DNA from: Clostridia bacterium
Lineage (GTDB): Bacteria; Bacillota; Clostridia; Christensenellales; Aristaeellaceae
DNA: 64,000 nt
Reading direction: 5' to 3'
Assembly (NCBI GenBank): GCA_017524615.1
Contig: JAFXVJ010000028.1
Coordinates: 1 to 64,000 of the forward strand
Below, in pieces: positions 16,410 to 24,215 of this stretch (positions within the stretch are counted from its first letter, which is position 1; every line of letters starts with the position of its first letter). The notes under the pieces were generated by a model. The model was given only the letters and a program-made list of their open reading frames with translations. It had not been told where the DNA came from and ran no database searches. The position numbers and the translations under genes are program-made.

Positions 16410-18029
16410 TCAGTTGCCGGCATACCATGCGTTGGCCTCGTCCGTCAGCGTCTGTCCGCCGGCGTCCAGCCAGGTCTGCACATAAGCATCCCATTCGTCC
16501 AGCGGCTTTTCACCGCGGATCATGGCCACCCAGGCCTCGTCACGGATGGTGTTCAGTTCCGCAAAGAGATCGTTGCTGGGCAGGGTCACGGTCACGGCAT
16601 CCTGAATGTAACTGTTGTACTGATCCTTCTTGAACCAGTTCAGACGGTTCGCGATGGTCACGTCGTTGTAGAAGGCCAAGTCGTAGCCCAGCTTGGAGAA
16701 GGCGCGGTCGGCGCCGTACAGGCTGCGGCAGCCCCACACGCCAACGGCGTTCAGGTCTTCGTTGCCCATCAGGCGCTTGATGGTGCCGTTCTCATTCTTC
16801 TCGTAATGCACGCCTTCGATACCGGCAAAGGCAGTCATATACAGTTCCTCGTCCGTGGCGAAGGCGTCCAGGATCTTGAAGATCAGCGCCAGCTTCTCAT
16901 CGGACATTGCGGCATTGTACACCGCGCTCTCGCTGACAGCCACGGGCGTGCCCACCATCCAGCCGTAATCGCCGTTGGGGCCGGCCGGCCAGGGGCCGTA
17001 TACGAAGGTGGAGCCTTCGCCGTTCACAGCCCAGTATTCCTGCGCGCAGCGGCCGCCGTCGTCACCCAGGACTTCCTTGAGGCGGTAATGGTCGATGGAG
17101 GCGTTGGCGGAAACGCCGTACAGCCCGGTCACCATGCCGTGGGAGATGGCCCAGTAGCTGCCTTCCACGGATTCCTTGCCGGCCACGAATTCGGGATCGA
17201 TCAGCTTGTCGGCATACATCTTAGCCAGGATGCCGATCACTTCTTTGGCTTCGGGCGTTACGTCGCTGTTGACCAGCACGCCGTCCCGATTGACCCAGTA
17301 GGACGTGCTGCCGCTGAAGCCGATGCCCAGGCCATAGGCGCCGAACAGCGCCTTCATGGCGGTGATGGAGCAGCCGTAGGTGTCGTCCTTGCCGTTGTTG
17401 TCGGGGTCTTCGGTGGCGAAGCGTCCCATCAGGGCAACGAATTCATCCACGGTCTTGGGCAGCTGATCCTCGGTGACGCCCAGCTTATCCAGCCAGTCGC
17501 CGCGGTAGATCAGGGTCTTGTAGGGCATGGAGCCGTCGGGCTTAAAGGAGGGGAGCACGATCATTTCGTCGCCCTTCATGGCCGCCTTCCACCAGGCATC
17601 CACGTCGCCGGCCAAATCGCCGTAGGCAGCGCCGCCCGTGATGAATTCATACACGGCCGGGGCATTCTCCTGGAAGAATTCCTTGCTCCAGGTTTTGATC
17701 ACGCCCTGATCGTAATAGGTGTTGAGCATGGTGGCGCTCTGTGCCAGGAACACGTCCGGCGCGGTGCCGCCGTTCAGGCGCGTGTTCAGGATGTCAGCGT
17801 AGTTCGCCTGCTCGATGTAGACCACTTCGATGTCCACGTTGATGCCATGCTTTTCCAGCAGCATCTGCTCCACCAGGGGAGTAATGACGTCCTTCTCGTT
17901 GTCGACCGGCCCGAACATGTAGCTCGCAACCGAGATCTTCACAGGCTCGTCATCGGCCAGCGCCGCGGGAGCAAGCCCGATGACCATCATCGCGGCAAGC
18001 ACCAGTGCCAGAATACGGATACCTTTCAT
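16410..18029 (-). CDS. ABC transporter extracellular sugar-binding protein
   Basis: The 539-residue protein has an N-terminal signal peptide (K-G-I-R, a hydrophobic core, and probable A-x-A cleavage before DDEP near residue 26). The periplasmic-binding-protein type-2 fold begins with K-I-S-V-A-S-Y-M-F-G-P and contains N-G-G-T-A-P-D-V-F-L-A. It fits the LplA/YtcQ-like family that works with two LplB/LplC-type permeases and a shared ATPase encoded elsewhere. There is no lipobox cysteine, which is unusual for a Gram-positive solute-binding protein, so how it is held at the membrane is unclear. It is third in the transport operon and is preceded by an intercistronic stem-loop and AAGGAGG. The likely ligand is a mannose-containing oligosaccharide, judged from its neighbours. 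Confidence 0.9.
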   Translation of the reverse strand: MKGIRILALVLAAMMVIGLAPAALADDEPVKISVASYMFGPVDNEKDVITPLVEQMLLEKHGINVDIEVVYIEQANYADILNTRLNGGTAPDVFLAQSATMLNTYYDQGVIKTWSKEFFQENAPAVYEFITGGAAYGDLAGDVDAWWKAAMKGDEMIVLPSFKPDGSMPYKTLIYRGDWLDKLGVTEDQLPKTVDEFVALMGRFATEDPDNNGKDDTYGCSITAMKALFGAYGLGIGFSGSTSYWVNRDGVLVNSDVTPEAKEVIGILAKMYADKLIDPEFVAGKESVEGSYWAISHGMVTGLYGVSANASIDHYRLKEVLGDDGGRCAQEYWAVNGEGSTFVYGPWPAGPNGDYGWMVGTPVAVSESAVYNAAMSDEKLALIFKILDAFATDEELYMTAFAGIEGVHYEKNENGTIKRLMGNEDLNAVGVWGCRSLYGADRAFSKLGYDLAFYNDVTIANRLNWFKKDQYNSYIQDAVTVTLPSNDLFAELNTIRDEAWVAMIRGEKPLDEWDAYVQTWLDAGGQTLTDEANAWYAGN

Positions 18030-18049
18030 AGCAAAACCTCCTTATATTT

Positions 18050-18074
18050 TTTGAAAGGATTTCATCCTTTCAAA
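18050..18074 (-). promoter_or_regulatory. Intercistronic stem-loop between permease and binding-protein genes
   Basis: Perfect 11-bp arms (TTTGAAAGGAT and ATCCTTTCAAA) enclose a 3-nt loop. It overlaps the permease stop codon and sits about 20 nt before the binding-protein start. Such structures often stabilise the downstream mRNA segment so that the binding protein is made in excess. Confidence 0.55.
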
Positions 18075-18943
18075 GATCCGATCATGATCCCCTTGACGAA
18101 GAACTTCTGCACGAAGGGGTACGCGCACAGAATGGGCAGCGTGGTCACGTAAATGCAGGCGGCTTTCAAGCCCTCGGACGAAACCACAGATTCCATTTCC
18201 GCGGCGCTGGCCGCGGCGCTGGTATCCAGGATTTCCTTGCTGCCGGTGATGATGATCCGGCGAAGCACGATCTGGAGGGTGAATTTCGTGTCGTCCGCGA
18301 TGTAGATCAGCACGTCGAACCAGCTGTTCCAGTGGCCCACCACCAGCCACAGCGCCACCGTGGCCAGGATCGGCTTGGACAGGGGCAGGATGATCTGCAG
18401 GAAAATCCTGAACCGGCCCGCGCCGTCGATCAGGCAGCTTTCCTCGATCTCCTCGGGCAGCGACTGGAAATAGTTCCGCATGATGACCAGGTTGTAGGCG
18501 CTGATGAAGCCGGGCAGGATCATGGAAGCGTAGGTGTCCAGCAGCCCCAGCTTTTTGACGACCAGATAGGTGGGGATCAGGCCGCCGGAGAAAAACATGG
18601 TGAAAACAATGAACAGCGTCCAGAAGGTGCGATGGGGAAAAAAGCGCTTGCTGAGCACATACGCGCCCATGGCGGTGAAAAACAGCTGCAGCACCGTGCC
18701 CACCACCGTGCGGATCAAAGTGTTTTTATATCCCAGCCAGATATACCGGTTGCCGATCACGCGGGTGTAATTATCCAGCGTGGCCTCCTTCGGGTAAAGC
18801 AGCAATCCACCCTTGGTGGCGATATGGCTGGGGGAAAAGCTCAGGTTCAGCAGATGCCAGAACGCGATCACGATGGTCGCGCTCAGCATCGTCAGCAATA
18901 CGTAAATGATCGCTTTCCCAAGGGAAAACCTCGTTTTCACCAC
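18062..18943 (-). CDS. ABC transporter permease (LplC/YtcP type)
   Basis: The 293-residue protein has six likely membrane segments and the permease EAA-type loop (E-S-C-L-I-D-G-A-G-R-F-R-I-F, then P-L-S-K-P) near residues 195-215, which contacts the ATPase. It belongs to the MalG-like CUT1 group, as shown by the partner gene upstream and the binding protein downstream. The start is a GTG at 18943, with AAGGGGG about 10 nt ahead. The stop codon is buried in a stem-loop. The ATP-hydrolysing subunit is not encoded in this window, as is common for this family. Confidence 0.9.
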   Translation of the reverse strand: MVKTRFSLGKAIIYVLLTMLSATIVIAFWHLLNLSFSPSHIATKGGLLLYPKEATLDNYTRVIGNRYIWLGYKNTLIRTVVGTVLQLFFTAMGAYVLSKRFFPHRTFWTLFIVFTMFFSGGLIPTYLVVKKLGLLDTYASMILPGFISAYNLVIMRNYFQSLPEEIEESCLIDGAGRFRIFLQIILPLSKPILATVALWLVVGHWNSWFDVLIYIADDTKFTLQIVLRRIIITGSKEILDTSAAASAAEMESVVSSEGLKAACIYVTTLPILCAYPFVQKFFVKGIMIGSLKG

Positions 18944-18957
18944 GTTTCGCCGCCCCC

Positions 18958-19908
18958 TTACCAGATGCCCTCACCGCTGATGCGGCGGGTGATCAGATTG
19001 GTTCCGAACACCAGGATAAAGGCAATCACATTCTTGAAGAGGCCGACCGCGGTGGCCAGGGAATATTTCATATCCCCCATGCCGTAGCGGTACACATACG
19101 TGTCGATGATATCGCCGGTCTGGTACACGGCGCTGTTGTACAGGTTGAACACCTGATCGAAGCCCGCGTCCATGATGGAGCCGATGCTCAGGATCAGCAT
19201 CACCACGATGGTGCTGATCAGGGACGGGATCGTGATGTACCTGGTGCATTGCCAGCGGGTGGCGCCGTCCACCGTGGCCGCCTCGTACAGCGCCTGATCG
19301 ATGCCGGAGATGGTCGCCAGATACAGAATGGACGACCAGCCCACGTTTTTCCAGATGTCCGTCACGATCAGCGTGCCGCGGAAATAGTGGTTGTCTCCCA
19401 GAAAATAGATGGACTTCTGCACCCCGAATACATCCCGCAGCACCGCGTTCACCGCGCCGTTATTGGGCGAGAGCAGCTGCTGGAACATGCCGGCCAGCAC
19501 CACCCAGCTGAGGAAATGGGGCAGGTAAGTGATGGTTTGAATCGTTTTCTTGAAGCGTGCGTGGCTGACCTCGTTCAGCATCAGCGCCAGGATGATGGGG
19601 GCGGGGAAGCCGAACAGCAGCTTCAGGCCGCTGATGGTCAGCGTATTGGTCACGGATCGGGCGAACGTGGGCGTCATGAACGCCTTGGTAAAATTCCCTA
19701 TGCCGACCCACGCGCTTCCGAACATGCCATACTTGATTTTGTAGTCGTTAAAGGCGATCACGATGCCGGCCATCGGGATATACTTAAAAATCACAAAAAA
19801 AACAATAACAGGAAGAAACATGAGCACCAGCTCATAGTGTTTCTTGTAGCCGTAAAGCCCGCTCTGCGCTTTTTTCCGTTGCAGGGAACGCATGCCTTGT
19901 CCGTTCAC
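18958..19908 (-). CDS. ABC transporter permease (LplB/YteP type)
   Basis: About 316 residues with six predicted membrane helices, starting near L-V-L-M-F-L-P-V-I. The EAA-type loop E-A-A-T-V-D-G-A-T-R-W-Q near residues 205-220 is intact. It is the first gene of the sugar import operon. Reading from the first ATG (19956) would start inside the promoter region, because a TATAAT lies at 19962-19967. The GTG at 19908 is preceded by AGGGGAGG with 7-nt spacing and is the better start. It pairs with the permease that starts 15 bp downstream. Confidence 0.85.
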   Translation of the reverse strand: MNGQGMRSLQRKKAQSGLYGYKKHYELVLMFLPVIVFFVIFKYIPMAGIVIAFNDYKIKYGMFGSAWVGIGNFTKAFMTPTFARSVTNTLTISGLKLLFGFPAPIILALMLNEVSHARFKKTIQTITYLPHFLSWVVLAGMFQQLLSPNNGAVNAVLRDVFGVQKSIYFLGDNHYFRGTLIVTDIWKNVGWSSILYLATISGIDQALYEAATVDGATRWQCTRYITIPSLISTIVVMLILSIGSIMDAGFDQVFNLYNSAVYQTGDIIDTYVYRYGMGDMKYSLATAVGLFKNVIAFILVFGTNLITRRISGEGIW

Positions 19909-19961
19909 AGTAAGGCCTCCCCTGTTTTGTTTCAAATTGTTCAACTGATTCATCATACATA

Positions 19962-19967
19962 ATTATA
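19962..19967 (-). promoter_or_regulatory. -10 box of the sugar transport operon
   Basis: TATAAT is perfect, but the -35 region (CTTTTC at 17-bp spacing) is poor, as expected for a promoter that needs an activator. An AraC-type regulator gene lies immediately upstream. A TTTTACATTC sequence further up resembles the AraC-gene -35 region and could be an activator half-site. Confidence 0.55.
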
Positions 19968-20045
19968 CAACGATCAGGCGTTCCGAAAAGTGCCATGCTG
20001 AATGTAAAATGTGCAAAAACTAAGTTTACGGAACGCGGCGCGTAA

Positions 20046-20777
20046 TCAGGGCTTGCGGAATCCTTTGCGGTATTTTTGCGGAGCGACCCCGTAATACTTG
20101 CGAAAAGCGCGGGTAAACGTGCTGGAATCCGTATATCCGCAGGCATAGCAGACCGCGTCGTTGGGCAGGCCGATGTTCAGTTGCGTCACGGCGTACTGCA
20201 TCCTCTGCTGAATAATATACTGGTAAGGGGTGTATCCCGTCTCTTTCCGGAACAGGCGGATGAAATAGTTGGGGTGATAGCTGAACAGCGCGCTGAGCTG
20301 TTCGATGGTCATTTCCTCGGAAATATGGCTGACGATGTACTGCTGCACCTGTGTCAGCATCCGGGAATTCTGGATAAAGTGCTCGTTCCCCTTGAGGAAC
20401 AGGGCAAACGCTTCCGCCAGCTGCTCCAGCAGCTCGATTCTTTTTTCCGAAATCGCTTTCTGAACGGCCAGGATCATTTCATGCAGGCAGCTGTCTTCCG
20501 GCACGTCCAGCTCGATCAGTCCGTTGACGCGGTATTGGCTGAAAACCACATGCAGATAGGTGCAGGTGAAATCCAGCGCCGGATTGCGCCGCACGCGATA
20601 CTGTTCCGTGGAGGGCAGCGCGTACAGGTATCCGGGTTTCATGCTCCGCCTTTCCTCGGCGGATTCATATGTCACATCCCCGCTGATCACATAATAGATC
20701 CGGGAATAACCGGCGGGCACCTCCTCGTTCAGCTCCCAATTCGGTTTCACCGTGGTGTTGCCATATTCTATCAGCAT
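20046..20777 (-). CDS. AraC family transcriptional regulator
   Basis: The 243-residue protein has an N-terminal cupin-like sensing domain (about residues 1-120, including G-Y-S-R-I-Y-Y-V-I-S-G) and a C-terminal double helix-turn-helix (about residues 145-240). The DNA-binding part shows S-Y-H-P-N-Y-F-I-R-L-F-R-K-E-T-G-Y-T-P and then A-C-G-Y-T-D-S-S-T-F-T-R-A-F-R. Such proteins sense a sugar and activate nearby uptake and hydrolase genes. The frame opens at a GTG (20795), but GGAGG precedes the ATG at 20777 by 8 nt. It lies between the divergent transport and glycyl-radical operons, so control of both is likely though not shown. Confidence 0.92.
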   Translation of the reverse strand: MLIEYGNTTVKPNWELNEEVPAGYSRIYYVISGDVTYESAEERRSMKPGYLYALPSTEQYRVRRNPALDFTCTYLHVVFSQYRVNGLIELDVPEDSCLHEMILAVQKAISEKRIELLEQLAEAFALFLKGNEHFIQNSRMLTQVQQYIVSHISEEMTIEQLSALFSYHPNYFIRLFRKETGYTPYQYIIQQRMQYAVTQLNIGLPNDAVCYACGYTDSSTFTRAFRKYYGVAPQKYRKGFRKP

Positions 20778-20803
20778 GTCAAACGCCTCCGTCACACACG
20801 GAT

Positions 20804-20832
20804 ATTATACCAGCTTTCCGTCAAAATGTAAA
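20804..20832 (-). promoter_or_regulatory. Promoter of the AraC-type regulator gene
   Basis: TTTACA (20827-20832) and TATAAT (20804-20809) are separated by 17 bp on the minus strand, 27 bp before the ATG at 20777. The strong consensus match suggests activator-independent expression. Confidence 0.8.
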
Positions 20833-20895
20833 GAATTGATTCGTATCGGTATCGTCCGTTCCGCGTTTGGGGCTGTCTTCATCTTATTTTTTGCA

Positions 20896-20901
20896 TATAA
20901 T
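20896..20901 (+). promoter_or_regulatory. -10 box of the glycyl radical enzyme operon
   Basis: TATAAT is present, but no good -35 lies at 16-18 bp, suggesting a regulated promoter. It leaves a leader of about 100 nt before the ATG at 21005, which has GGGAGG as its ribosome binding site. Confidence 0.45.
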
Positions 20902-21004
20902 GCGCTTGTTCCTGCACTTTGTTTCAAATGCGGTTTTCTTACAATAATAAAAGAGAGATGAAAGAAATAAACGCCTTGAGAATACGGATGGGAGGCTTTT
21001 CAAA

Positions 21005-23275
21005 ATGAGAGGTTACTATTCCTGGGACGACAGGCACCTGATGGATGATCTGCCCGTTGAGTTCCTGTACACGCAGGTTTACCGGCAGTATACGGGCGCT
21101 CCGCTTTCCCTTCGCGAGCTGAAATGCCTGGAGGTCGCGCTTCCCGCCGCCGCCGCTCCGATCCGGGAAGGGGATCTGCTCGTCGGCCGGCGCGTTTTCC
21201 ATCCGCTGGGCGTCGCTCCCAGCTACTGGAACGACGATTGGGACGGGCTGGACAACGTTTCCTTCTACGCGGATTTCGGCCGCCTGGAGCGGGTCATGAA
21301 CCGTCCTTCCCAGACGGAGGAGGGCAAAGCCGCCATCGCGGAACTGATCGCGTTTTGGAAAAAGGAAAACGTCAACGGCAAGGTCCGCGCGAAATTTGAT
21401 GAAGTCATGCGCCGTGAAATGCCCAGCGACCTCTGGGCATCCGAATCCGGCGTGATTTTCGGTCTTTATCGGCTGGTTTTTTCCCAGCTGGATTACGACA
21501 AGCTGGTGCGTATCGGCCTGCCCGGCCTGAAGGCGGAAACGCTGGCGCGGCTGGAGGACGCCTCCCTTTCCGACGATCAGCGGGCGTTTTTGGCGTCGCT
21601 TGCTTCGCTGGTGGATCTGCTGCTGTCGATCCTCGCGCGGTATGAAAGCGATCTGCAGGATCAGCTGCGCGCGGGCGCGGACCCGGCGTGGCTCCGTCCG
21701 ATCCTGGAAAGCCTGGCCCGGATTCAAAGCGGCCCTCCCCAAACCTTCCGGGACGCGCTTCAGCTGGTGTGGTTCTATTCCGCCATGACAGGCGGCCGGG
21801 ATTTCGGCCGGATGGACGTTTATCTGGGCGATCTGTACGTGCGGGATCGGGAGAGCGGGCTCCTGTCCGAGGAAGAGGCCATTTCGCTTTTGCTTTCCTT
21901 TTACCGCCTGATGCTGGATACGGATACCCGGGACGGACGGATCGTGATGGGCGGCCTGGGCCGCCGGAACCCGGAAAACGCGGATCGGGTGTCCCTGGCG
22001 ATCATGAAAGCCGGCATGCGGTTCAGGGAGCTGAAGCCGGAGTTTTCGCTCCGCGTGTACAAAGGCCTTTCCAAGGAAGTGATGGATCTGGCCTACCGCA
22101 TGCTGGAGGACGGCATGACCTATCCTCTGCTCTTTAACGACGAGGCTTCCGTTGCCTCCGTGGAGCGCACCATGCATGTTTCGCCTCAGGAAGCGGAGCA
22201 GTACGGCTTTTTCGGCTGCGGGGAATATGTGCTGGGCCACCGCAGCATCGGAACGCCCAACGATATCATCAACCTGGCTAAGGCGCTGGAGGTGACGCTG
22301 CACCGCGGGGTGGATCCCGTCCGGGGCTGTCCCCATGGCCTGGATCTGGGCGCGCCGGAGGATTTTGATACCTTTGAAAAGCTGATGGGCGCCTATCAGC
22401 GGCAGGTGGAATACTTTACGGAAATCGCTGCCCGTCATCAGCGGCTGGTATACGACACGGTGCGGGAAAACGGCGCGATGCTGATGATGAGCCTGCTGAT
22501 GGACGACTGCGTCGCGCGGGCGAAGCCGCTACTTTCCGGCGGGGTCAGGTATCTTGCCGGCACGTATGAAACGTACGGCAACACCACGGTGGCCGACAGC
22601 CTGACCGCCATCCGCGAAGTGGTCTACGAAAAAAAGCTGCTCTCTCTCCGGGAACTGGTCGGCATCCTGGACGCGGATTTTGAGGGGCATGAGGCGCTGC
22701 GCCGCCAGCTGCTTCGCTGTCCGAAATTCGGCAACGACGATCCCGTGGCGGACGAAACGGCGCACAGGGTGAACACCCACGTATTTGAAACGGCCGCCCG
22801 CCAGGCCAAGGCCCAGGGGCTTTCCTCCTATCTGGTGGTCATGATCAACAACGGCGCCAACGTCGATCTGGGCAGATTCACCCTGGCCACGGCGGACGGC
22901 CGGCATGCGGGCACTTATCTGTCCAACGGCAACAATCCCATGGCCGGCATGGACCGCAGCGGCCTGCCCGCCATGCTGCGATCCCTGGCCTCCACGCGGA
23001 TGGACCTCACCGCCGGAACGGCCCAGAACCTGAAGCTGAGCAGGAACCTGTTCACCAGGCACGCCGACGCCGTGGAAGATCTGATCCAGACCGCCTTCGA
23101 CCTGGGCATCCTGTCGCTGAACATCAGCGTGATGGATCGGGGCGAGATGGAGGACGCCATGATCCATCCCGAATTGCATCAGAACCTGTTTGTGCGTGTG
23201 GGCGGTTTCAGCGCGCGCTTTGTCAACCTGGACCCGGGCACGCAGGCGGATATGCTGGCCCGCGCCCTCTACTGA
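21005..23275 (+). CDS. Glycyl radical enzyme of unassigned specificity (PFL/glycerol dehydratase superfamily)
   Basis: The 756-residue protein has both catalytic loops. The thiyl site is C405 with a putative base E407 (F-F-G-C-G-E-Y-V). The radical site is G734 in R-V-G-G-F-S-A-R-F, close to the canonical R-V-S-G-Y-x-x-R-F. The C-x-E arrangement is that of eliminating and dehydrating members rather than pyruvate formate-lyase, which has C-C. The N-terminus is unlike the well-known dehydratases that I can recall. It therefore probably performs a radical elimination or dehydration on a hydroxylated substrate, which I cannot name. The activase gene follows 11 bp downstream and glycosidase, ROK and isomerase genes after that, linking it to sugar catabolism. 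It requires anaerobic conditions. Confidence 0.88.
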   Translation: MRGYYSWDDRHLMDDLPVEFLYTQVYRQYTGAPLSLRELKCLEVALPAAAAPIREGDLLVGRRVFHPLGVAPSYWNDDWDGLDNVSFYADFGRLERVMNRPSQTEEGKAAIAELIAFWKKENVNGKVRAKFDEVMRREMPSDLWASESGVIFGLYRLVFSQLDYDKLVRIGLPGLKAETLARLEDASLSDDQRAFLASLASLVDLLLSILARYESDLQDQLRAGADPAWLRPILESLARIQSGPPQTFRDALQLVWFYSAMTGGRDFGRMDVYLGDLYVRDRESGLLSEEEAISLLLSFYRLMLDTDTRDGRIVMGGLGRRNPENADRVSLAIMKAGMRFRELKPEFSLRVYKGLSKEVMDLAYRMLEDGMTYPLLFNDEASVASVERTMHVSPQEAEQYGFFGCGEYVLGHRSIGTPNDIINLAKALEVTLHRGVDPVRGCPHGLDLGAPEDFDTFEKLMGAYQRQVEYFTEIAARHQRLVYDTVRENGAMLMMSLLMDDCVARAKPLLSGGVRYLAGTYETYGNTTVADSLTAIREVVYEKKLLSLRELVGILDADFEGHEALRRQLLRCPKFGNDDPVADETAHRVNTHVFETAARQAKAQGLSSYLVVMINNGANVDLGRFTLATADGRHAGTYLSNGNNPMAGMDRSGLPAMLRSLASTRMDLTAGTAQNLKLSRNLFTRHADAVEDLIQTAFDLGILSLNISVMDRGEMEDAMIHPELHQNLFVRVGGFSARFVNLDPGTQADMLARALY

Positions 23276-23286
23276 GACGGAATGCT

Positions 23287-24165
23287 ATGAACGGAATCAT
23301 CGGCGATATCATTTCCATGTCCGTCAACGACGGTCCGGGCATCCGCACCAGCGTGTACCTGAAGGGATGCCCGCTGCGCTGCGCTTGGTGCCACAATCCG
23401 GAAATGCAGCGGGGCCATCCGCAGGCGATGGTGCTTCCATCCCGGTGTACGCACTGCGGGGCCTGCCGGGTCTGCCCCTCGGGCGCCCGGGGAGAGGCGG
23501 GGGAATACGATTCCTCCCGCTGCGCCGGATGCGGGCTGTGCGTGTCCGTATGCCCCGCGGAGGCATGCCGGATCAGCGGCGCGATCATGAGCGCCGGGGA
23601 AGCGCTGCGCCGCATCCTGCCGGACAAGCCCTTTTTCCGGCAGCGCGGCGGCGTCACCATCAGCGGAGGAGAGCCCCTGCTCCAGGCGGATTTTGTGCTG
23701 GAGCTGGCCTCCCTCCTCCGGGAAAACGGCATCGGCGTCATGCTGGAAACGTGCGGATACGCGCCCTGGACGGCCATCGGGCCGCTGCTTCCGCTGATCG
23801 ACTGTTTTCTGTACGACTGGAAAATCACCGATCCCGAAGCCCATCTTAGGTGGACCGGCAAGGATAACCGGCTGATCCGGGAAAACCTGTACATGCTGCA
23901 CAGCCGCGGCGCATCCATCGTGCTGCGCTGTCCCGTGATCCCCGGCGTGAACGATACGCCCTCCCATTTTGAGGGGATCGCGGCGCTGCTTCGGGAGCTT
24001 CCCGGTATCCGGCGGGCCGATCTGCTGCCCTATCACGCCCTGGGCAACGACAAGCGGATGCAGCTGGGCCTGAAAAAGGACGGCTTTCAGCAGCCCGCCG
24101 AGGAAACCGTACGGCAATGGCACAGGCGGCTTTCCGCGCTGTGTCCGGTGCCGGTCTTTCTGTGA
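23287..24165 (+). CDS. Glycyl radical enzyme activase (radical SAM)
   Basis: The 292-residue protein has the radical SAM motif C28-x3-C32-x2-C35 within K-G-C-P-L-R-C-A-W-C. A ferredoxin-like insert with two Cys-rich clusters (C-T-H-C-G-A-C and C-A-G-C-G-L-C) occupies about residues 54-100, as in activases of dehydratase-type glycyl radical enzymes. The SAM-binding S-G-G-E-P lies near residue 123. It would use reduced ferredoxin or flavodoxin to cleave S-adenosylmethionine and put the radical on G734 of the partner encoded 11 bp upstream. Its own cluster supply might involve the NifU-like protein of the same locus, which is speculation. Confidence 0.95.
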   Translation: MNGIIGDIISMSVNDGPGIRTSVYLKGCPLRCAWCHNPEMQRGHPQAMVLPSRCTHCGACRVCPSGARGEAGEYDSSRCAGCGLCVSVCPAEACRISGAIMSAGEALRRILPDKPFFRQRGGVTISGGEPLLQADFVLELASLLRENGIGVMLETCGYAPWTAIGPLLPLIDCFLYDWKITDPEAHLRWTGKDNRLIRENLYMLHSRGASIVLRCPVIPGVNDTPSHFEGIAALLRELPGIRRADLLPYHALGNDKRMQLGLKKDGFQQPAEETVRQWHRRLSALCPVPVFL

Positions 24166-24215
24166 TTCTTTTTCGCTCGGGATGGCCGCGGACCTGATCC
24201 GCACGGAGGAAAGAA

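Noticed and set aside
13406-16633. 1075-codon plus-strand frame opposite the GH38 and NifU-like genes
   Set aside because: It runs across two real genes and their stop/start signals and shows no protein motif.
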